A stretch of 64,000 nucleotides of DNA. It comes from Fremontodendron californicum. Taxonomy: Eukaryota; Streptophyta; Magnoliopsida; Malvales; Malvaceae. Every line of letters starts with the position of its first letter. Positions within the stretch are counted from its first letter, which is position 1. The stretch covers positions 12,053,501 to 12,117,500 of the forward strand of contig JAULJL010000005.1 of NCBI GenBank assembly GCA_030761205.1, given 5' to 3'. The translations under genes and the position numbers were made by a program. The notes beneath the pieces are model-generated. The model was not told the origin of the DNA. It saw only the letters and a list, made by a program, of their open reading frames with translations, and did not search any database. Below are positions 56,484 through 64,000 of the stretch, piece by piece.

Positions 56484-59400
56484 TCATATTAGGATTTCTG
56501 ATGCATGTAGTTCTATACACTGTGATGATGAAAACACTTGTCTCATGTTGACATCTAAATGAAATAAATAAATTTTGAATTTAAATGTTTTGTTTTCATC
56601 ATATTTTAGTAATAATTTGAATTTTCAAAAACAAATGAAACTTTGAGAAAATTTGTGGTAAACAATAATAAGGGGTTTTAACTTGAAATAACGGACAGTC
56701 TCGAGAATATTGATGATCCTTGTTAGAAATGACCCAATACCCCTCCCCTCTCTTTTGGGCTTTCCTATGCCTAAATCCCTTGAGCCAAGACCACTTGAAA
56801 GACCTAATGCATTAAGGAATATGAATGATTAAACTTCATAAAACCATTGTCACTACAAAATAAGCAAAGATGTAGATCATAGTCTAAGCTATGAGCAAAG
56901 GAACGAAATTTTTGAAAATTTTTCGAGCTCCTAGGAAACTCGAACAAATAAAACATTCTTTCAAGAATATAGATTGTGGTAATTTGATGTGTGTCAAGGA
57001 TGTGCTAAAACCATTCACATCCTTTCCAATAACCCGAAAACACCTTGCCCAAATATCACTTCATGATTGACACCTCAAGGCACAATGACCAAACCAGATT
57101 ATCCCATGTCCTAGAGAAAACTTGTTTCTGGGTTATATTTTCCTTGTCACTTCAAACAAACCCAAGATTGAAACTCAGCCTTTTCAATACAAACCTAGAC
57201 TTGCGATATTCCTCGTAATGATACAAATTACCAGAGTTGATCAAGTTGGGGCATCATATGTGGAAAAGATAGATACATGGTGAATAAGGATGGAACTAAT
57301 GCATGAATCATTGGGGGCATGCGGAAAAAATTGTGATATCATGCATATGAGAATTCGGATAATTTCAAAATGCAAAATGAAATTCTGATTATCTATTCCC
57401 TCTGGAGATTGGTTTTCAAGGAGAATATTTGTGCTTGATATGAGAAATGGCCATTTTTCATATCCGTTTCATGAAAAGAAATTATCCATAGTCACCCCAT
57501 TTGGGTCGAAAGAATTCTTTCTTCTTTGAACCCTAATCAATGATCACCCTCTACACTGGGGGGCAAATGTGAGGAGAGATCTTCTCAAAGATCATAGAGA
57601 AATGAGTCCTAACTCAAGGGCAGATACAAAGCAAATTGGGTTCCAAAATAAATACGGGCTCACTTTGTCGAAGAGAAGAAAAAGGAGAAAAAAAATGGCG
57701 AAATGAAAGCCTAGAACAAAACAAAAGAAAAAAAAACCAAAAAAAACATATGTGTGTGAAAAAAGATGGTGAAATGAAAACCAAGAACAAAGAAGAAAAG
57801 GAGCAAAAGTCAAAAGAAGAAAATAAAAGTCTAAAAGGGACAAGTGCTTCGAAAGGGAATCTTCCTCAAGAAATGATCCTTGATCTGATTACCCTCAAAC
57901 ACATATTTTGGGCCTATTTATCCTTTCTATCTGAACCCCGAACCTTGGCCTACATTACGTGCTTTAAAAGTCCATTTCGATCAAGCATGAATATTTAACT
58001 TTAAGGGTTTTTCCTCAGATTTTATCCCATCTCATCGAATTATCATTTCACTATGGAAGAATTTAAAATTCTCAAGTGCATGGTAGAACAATAAAAAAAA
58101 AAAAAGAAGGAAAAATGGAAAGAATGGGACTCTAGGGCGAAAACCCAAAAATGGGCAGTCTAGAGTAAAATGAGAATTTTTTATGCCATTTATGTTAGTG
58201 CCGATGCCACAAAAAGAGAAGGTGATCTTAAAGAAGTCGAGGAACATCTAGGAATTCTTGAACCTCCTAAACTGCCAGCTCTCATTTTGAGGATTGGCTT
58301 CAAAAAGCCTGAGACCTTTTTTCCCTCCAAAATTAACTTTCCAGTCTAAATATCCCGGCCAATCTTAACGCCTGTCAAAACGCCATGATTTGGAAACTAA
58401 AATAATGTTGAATTTGTTTGACTCAAGGAATTCGTGTTTTATAAAACATGTTCCATTTGTGAGCCTAGAAGGGACATATATTTTTGTTGTGAAGTTTTTT
58501 TTCGATCAACCAAAATCCTTTTGTACCAAACTTTTTCAATTCAAGTTGGAAAACCCAAATTGACATTCAAAAAATTCCTAACAGTGATCATTAGTCTTCA
58601 AGTGATTTGTATATCACACATTATGGGGTTAATATTTTTGGTTCAGAAGTTTTCATTAGATAAGCAATTTGTTTTTTCAAAAAGGGAAAATAAATAAAAA
58701 TATTTTTGAAATACCCATTTTTTATGTTGGCGTGAGACAAGAGTTTTTATAACCTAAAGGTATAGGACTACTGAGATAGATCTTGACTCCCGAAAATGTG
58801 AAGAAGGAATGAACATTCGGCTTAGACTTCTGTTCATAAGAGTTGAAAATCGTTGGGGCAAAGAGAATAGCCAAAGACTGAAAAAGAAATGATCTCTTAT
58901 GGGGCATGAGTATTCAAGATACACTCTGATTTGAAAAGAAAGAATGAATTGGAAAAGCTAAACCAAAATCTAAAAAAGTAATCGGGGACATTGGCATCAT
59001 TCATAAGCACTTACCTCTTTATTGAGCTTTGCATCTGCATCGTGTCAGCAAGCATTTGCATCATTTATAGGTACTTGCATTTGCACCATTCCATGAGTAT
59101 CTGCATTTTACCCTTACATTTACATCCTTCATGGATATTCGCATTTGCGTCATCTCAAGCAATTGCATCATTTTAGGATTAGTGTATCTTCATTATTGTG
59201 TGGTAACTGCAATTACACCATTCATGGACCAATCACATGAACACAATTCGTAGAGGCATTTGCATCTTTTCATGAAGCATTTGCATCAGTATTGATCTTT
59301 GCATTTGCATCATTTAGAAGCATTTTGCACTTGGCTAATCTTTGCACATTGCTAATCTTTGCATTTGCCTCATTTTGAAGCATTTGCACAATATCGATAT

Positions 59401-59997
59401 TTGCATCTGCATCATTCCATGAAGTAGTTGCGTCAATATTGATCTTTGCATTTGCATCATTCAGAAGCATTTGCATAATGTTGATCTCTACATCTGGATC
59501 AGGAAGCATTTGCACAATGAAGCATTTGCATCTTATTCAATATCTGCATCTGCATCAAGAAGCATTTGCATCAATCTAAGACATTTCCATTTGCACTATG
59601 AAGCATGTGCATCTTGTTAAAGACATCTGCATTTGCATCAAGAAGCATATGCATCAATCCAAGACATTTACATTTGCACCATGAAGCATTTGCATCTTAT
59701 TCAATATCTGCATTTGCATCAATCCAAGACATTTGCATTTGCACCATGAGGCTTTTGTATCTTATTCAATATCTGCATCTGCACCCAAAGCATTTGCATC
59801 AATCCAAGCCATTTGCATTTGCATCAAGAAGCATGTGAATCTTGTAAAGACATTTGTATCTGCATCATGAAGCATTTGCATCCTCTCACAAAGATTTCGG
59901 GTATAATTTTCAACATGTTTTCAAGAACCAATATCCATATTTTCAAAAATGAACAACTCTTTGGTGATGATAGCCGAAGCCTTTGCTGGAGATATCC
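56484..59997 (+). other. 3' non-coding region of the Tat/Ogre-like element
   Basis: Aligns from 56833 with 1-3590. It has no pol and no convincing ORF. A GCATTTGCATC-type repeat lies at 59000-59890. The polypurine tract seen at 3578-3590 is not found before the LTR at 59998, where a deletion seems to have removed about 150-200 bp. Confidence 0.6.
59000..59890. repeat. GCATTTGCATC minisatellite
   Basis: Short units (AAGCATTTGCATC, ATCAATCCAAGACATTTGC, CACCATGA) in higher-order blocks of about 60-90 bp. Related but fewer units lie at 2150-2490 in the left copy, where the 55-bp array follows; here that array is absent. Confidence 0.8.
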
Positions 59998-62900
59998 TGT
60001 AGCACCTAATTTTGTTCGAACCCCTAAATCAGGTACATTTTCTTCCTAAATTGATTTTTCAAATTGCTAAAAGGCTTTTCTCATCCTGCAGGTGGTACTC
60101 CGAGACAATCTAAGAAAGCAGACAAAAAAAAAAGTCAAACTCAAAAAAGTCAACCTTAAAAAAGTCAACCCCAAAAAAGTCAACTACTAAAAAAGTCAAC
60201 CCACTTTCAAAAAATCAAGATTTGAGGTTCAATTGAAAAATGGTGAAAGAATTTTGATAATCCAAGGTCTACATTGAAAGATATGGAGATCGAAAGTTGG
60301 GTTACAGAATCTCAGTAGAAAAGAAACCCTAGTTCGGGAAATTTGGTGAAAAGTGATTAAACGATCAAATTGATCAAAATTGAAGGTTCCAAATGAAAGA
60401 TAAGTACTGAATATGGGTAATGTAGAAGCCACTTGGAAGAAAACTGATAGAAAAGTCAATTCGGAAGAAAATCGAGAATTAGGGTTTTTTTTCTGGATTT
60501 AAGTGAAATTTGGAAGAATTACAGAAATGACCCGATTCGGTAGATCTAAAGCCCTTAATTGATGAGAACTGATTAAAAAAGGATAGACCCAAGGCTCAGT
60601 TTGAAGAAAATCTGAAAGTCGGACTTGTTTTGAGCAAAACCGGGTTTCGGAGGCAAAATTGGAAAATATGGGAAAAATAGCAAATGAACTCCAAAAATTC
60701 TGAAAATTTGCAAATCTCATTTTTAAATTATTTGGAAGAGATTCGCTAAAGAAAATCTTGATTCGGAGTTCGTTTGCAAAATGGCCAAATCTCGGGTCCC
60801 CTATACAATAATTCAAGTAGATAAATCCCGAAAAAATAGCAAATGAGCTCTAAAAATTATGAAAGCTTCCAGATCATATTTTTAAATTATTTGGAAAAGA
60901 TTCGTGAAGAAAAATCTGGATTCGGAGGTCGTTTAAAAACTGGTAAAGTTCGGGTGCATAAAAGGGATAATTTCGGAAATAAATCCGAAATAAATAGCAA
61001 ATGGACTCGAAAAATTTTGAAAACTTCCAAAATTCAATTTTTTTTATTTAGGAAGTATTAAAAAAAGAAAATTTGAATTTGGAGTTCGTTTGCTATTTAT
61101 TTAGGTTCGGGGGGCAAAAAGGTCATTTCACCGAAGAAACCAAAAAGGGCAAATTTGTAATTGAGGAAAATATGAAAGAAGAAAGAATTGCTGGGTTTTT
61201 TCTTCCATTGGTCAGCCAGCATAGAGGAGAAGAAGGAAGCTTGAACAATTTAATTCCCTAGTCACTATCAAGCCACATGTTACCACTAACACCTTGCAAA
61301 TGGTCCTCCCTTCATCCAATGGCTTAGGTGCCTTATAGGAATGTTGAATGCACCGTCCAATGCCAAGTTTAAATCCCAAGATGACATTTTTATTTGTCAT
61401 GAAAGAATCCTCATCTAATGGCCAAGAATAGAAGAAAAAAGATGAGCACAATTCATCCAAAGGTGAGCATTCATTCGGTCAAGCAAGGGAGTGCATGGGA
61501 TTGTCTCTTTTCATCCAATGTCTTAGGCCATCTACAAGGGCTGAGTACACATGTTGAGGGCTGGATTTAATCTACAAGATTTAATTTTTATGTTTTCCTC
61601 ATCCAATGACCAAGAATAGAAGAGCACAACTCATCCAAGGGTAGGCACTTAAGAAGGCAAGCAAGGGAGAGCATGGGATTGGTCCTCTTTTACATCTAAG
61701 GGCTGAGGTTACTACAAGAGCTGAGTACACATCTTAAAGGCTGCTATTAATTGGCAAGATGACATTTTTATGTTGTCATCAAAATATCTTAATCTAAAGG
61801 CCAAGATTGGAGGAGAAAAAGTGCAAATTCCATCCAATGGTGGAGAGGCCATTCGGCCAAGACTAAGGGAGAGGGGTTGATTTCATTTTTTCGTAGGTTT
61901 TTTGGCTTAATTCAGTAGGTAATTTAGCGAAGAAAATGGTTTTGAAATAAAAAAAAAAAGGATTTCATTAAAGAGCTTAAAGGTAGTCATCTCTACCATG
62001 CTCTAGCATAGCTTTCTTCTTGTTTTCCATGGTGTTTTTTTGATTTTCTATCTTGTTTTCCTACTACATTTTTCATAGAAATAAAGTTTTTTAATGTTTA
62101 CTTAATTTGTCATCTCTTCTTCTTCATCAAAATGGTGGAAAACAAATTTTTTTTACATGGTTTTATGCTTGGCCGAATATGGCATGTTTGCTTGCCTTGG
62201 TTTTCTTTTTCTTTCTTACTTGCATGTTGTTGTGAAAAATGATTTTTAGAAGGTTTTTTAGAGTATTTTATATTCTGAATTTTTACAAAAAGATAAAGCA
62301 AAAAGGTTGAAATGGCTACATGATCTTGGCAAGACCAAGTGACCATGGTTAGGGGAGAGGCTATGCCCATTTTTACCTACCATGAAGCTCACCTTAATAT
62401 TTTTTTTTTGTTTAACATGGTTTATTTTTTGTTTTTTTTTTTTTAGATGGAAAGGCTTGATGATCTTGGCAAGACCAAGTGATTATGGTTAGGTGAGAGG
62501 CTATGCCTATTTGATACCAACCATGGAGCTTAACTTTCCTTGTTTTAGTTACTAGTTTTGCTTGTTATTTGCTTTGCATGGCTATGTTTAATTTTTTTAT
62601 ATGTTCTTTACATTATTTTCTATGCTATATTTGTTTTTATATGTCATTTCCATGCTTGATATTGTGTCCTTGAAGATTCGGCCATTGTGTCATATGCTCA
62701 TATTGTGCATTTTTTTTATGTATCATGTCTTATATTATAAATATGTTTGCATTTTTCATATATTATCATATGGTCATTCGGCTAATCCATGTTAGCATGC
62801 CTTTCATGTGCATTTTCATCTTGCTTCCTGCCTTGTTTGCATCTCCATGCCATGAGCTTGTACATTTTGATTTTAGTATGCCATATGCTTGTGAAAATGC

Positions 62901-64000
62901 TATGATAAAATGCAATCATTTGGGGTATATGACCATTCGGCTATTCCATTTAGTAAGCCTTACATGTGTTTGTTTTCATCTTGCTTCTTGACTTGTTTGC
63001 ATCTCCATGCCATGAGCTTGTGCATTTTGATTTTAGTATGTCATATGCATTAGAGTCTCATGTGGCCATTCAGCCTCTTCATGCATTCCTTGCCTTGTCA
63101 TGCATTTGCATTTTGTTTAGGTAACATGCTTTGCATTATCATATCTTGAAATTGTGTATTAGTAGCTGTTTGTTCCAGCATGAGCATTAGTTTCATTGGT
63201 CATTGTATGTTCGTAGTATTGCTATGCATGTTTATTACATTGTAGGTCTAGGCCATATTGGTATTGCCATGCATATTGGGTCTTAAATCATATTGGTATT
63301 GCCATGCATTGCTATGCTACTTAGGTCTTAGGTTACATTAGCATTTTCATGCATATTCATAACATGTTAGGTCCAAGTCATATTTGCATTATCAAGCATT
63401 GCATGCATATTAAGTTAGGATAGCATTTATTGCCATGCAAACTCATACTAGGCATTTAAGTTATCTTGAATTGTCATGCATTTCCTTTACCATTTAGGCT
63501 TTAGACCATGCATTTCATACATTTCATTTGCTATATGTTCATGCATTCCATGCCATTGCCACATGATTTATGACTTAGGCCAATCAATGGCTCAAAGTCA
63601 CGCTCTCTTGAGCATACTTGTGGAAAATTAAGGAATTGTCAAATTGATTATTCTATCTTTGTGATTTTTTTTACTTAGCCAATTTTTTTCCAAGGTTTTT
63701 AAATGTTTTATCTACTATCCTTAGGTCTTTAGGATGATCTCCAACAATTATTACTTTGATTTTTGAATGACTTTATCAAAGGCAAAAAATGTGTTTTGAC
63801 AAAACAGTTTTTTTCACCAGTACTCGAACTTCTCTGATTTTTCTGGGCAGTCATCTTTGATTAGAAAATTAAGAAAATTTTTTATCATGTAGCTTTACAT
63901 GTTTTGAGTCTCCAATATTTTTTTTTTATATTTTTTTGAATTTTTAAAAATAGGCAAAGAAATAGTGTGTCAAAACCGGACAGTAGAGGGAGATTTGAAA
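59998..64000 (+). mobile_element. 3' LTR of the Tat/Ogre-like element, continues past window end
   Basis: Begins TGTAGCACCTAATTTTG (one base missing relative to TGTAGACACC). It matches 3591-5122 closely and the 20898 LTR more loosely. It includes a W-box cluster (60131-60202), a directly repeated GATCTTGGCAAGACCAAGTG segment (62320 and 62460), and at 62700-63550 a region of short degenerate repeats with TTGCATCTCCATGCCATGAG. The end and any target duplication lie outside the window. Confidence 0.7.
60131..60202. promoter_or_regulatory. W-box core cluster in Tat/Ogre-like 3' LTR
   Basis: Five AGTCAA motifs in about 70 bp, at the same distance from the LTR start as in the other two copies. Confidence 0.4.

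Larger units (their letters stand above)
20898..64000 (+). mobile_element. Large gag-only Tat/Ogre-like LTR retrotransposon hosting three nested insertions (runs past window end)
   Basis: The order is LTR start TGTAGACACC at 20898, LTR end near 42678, primer-binding site at 42688, leader with 93-bp tandem repeats, degenerate gag (55017-56483), long non-coding region, second LTR from 59998. Subtracting the insertions at 23634-37180, 38362-41508 and 44560-54462 gives a 5' LTR of about 5.1 kb and an internal region of about 7.4 kb. No protease, RT, RNase H or integrase is found between gag and the 3' LTR, so this is a gag-only (TR-GAG-like) or pol-deleted element. The two LTRs belong to visibly different subfamilies, so a recombinant origin, or two adjoining elements, is possible. 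Confidence 0.6.

Overview
The window is nuclear DNA of a flowering plant, most likely a eudicot. It is AT-rich, packed with nested LTR retrotransposons of the Ty3/gypsy Athila and Tat/Ogre lineages, and has CACTA and hAT-type DNA elements, a plant LINE fragment, and one intron-containing plant gene with a TATA box. No intact host gene, tRNA, rRNA or CRISPR array was recognised.

Layout. 1-5122: the 3' end of an old Tat/Ogre-like element (non-coding region with a 55-bp minisatellite, polypurine tract, truncated 3' LTR). 5123-20897: gene-poor host DNA with two MITE-like elements, a non-autonomous CACTA element carrying a metacaspase exon fragment (6335-7790), a broken Tat/Ogre LTR (9127-12952), a collinear local duplication (5.1-14.7 kb against 16.7-17.5 kb), and a small gene resembling the 23-kDa jasmonate-induced proteins (17926-18760), split by a 265-bp LINE fragment with 16-bp target-site duplications. 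20898 to the window end: one large Tat/Ogre-like, gag-only element whose 5' LTR and leader hold three later insertions. These are an Athila-type element of 13.5 kb (23634-37175, TSD ATCGG), a non-autonomous gypsy element with a third, inverted LTR (38362-41503, TSD CATCC), and a second Athila-type element of 9.9 kb (44560-54457, TSD ATAGT). The degenerate host-element gag (55017-56483), its 3' non-coding region and its 3' LTR (from 59998) follow.

Main discovery candidate. Both Athila-type elements carry the same two-gene cargo between pol and the 3' LTR, where Athila elements usually have an env-like ORF. The first gene encodes a 178-residue basic, cysteine-rich protein laid out like the nucleic-acid-binding/silencing-suppressor proteins of carla- and vitivirus-type plant RNA viruses. 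The second is an intronless LONELY GUY (LOG) cytokinin-activating phosphoribohydrolase. A consensus splice donor near the end of pol and acceptors just upstream of both cargo ATGs suggest expression from spliced subgenomic RNAs. Both LOG copies are broken, by different lesions, in elements with nearly identical LTRs, so broken LOG copies were probably carried through recent transposition. The two elements share their cargo, 3' region and U3 but differ in U5, leader and gag, the pattern expected from one template switch near the end of pol.

Working together: the 13.5-kb element encodes gag, protease, reverse transcriptase, RNase H and integrase (one frameshift in gag) and could be, or derive from, the helper for the 9.9-kb element, which keeps gag and protease fused in frame to the integrase tail but has lost RT, RNase H and the integrase core. 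All identifications come from reading the sequence; no database search was run.
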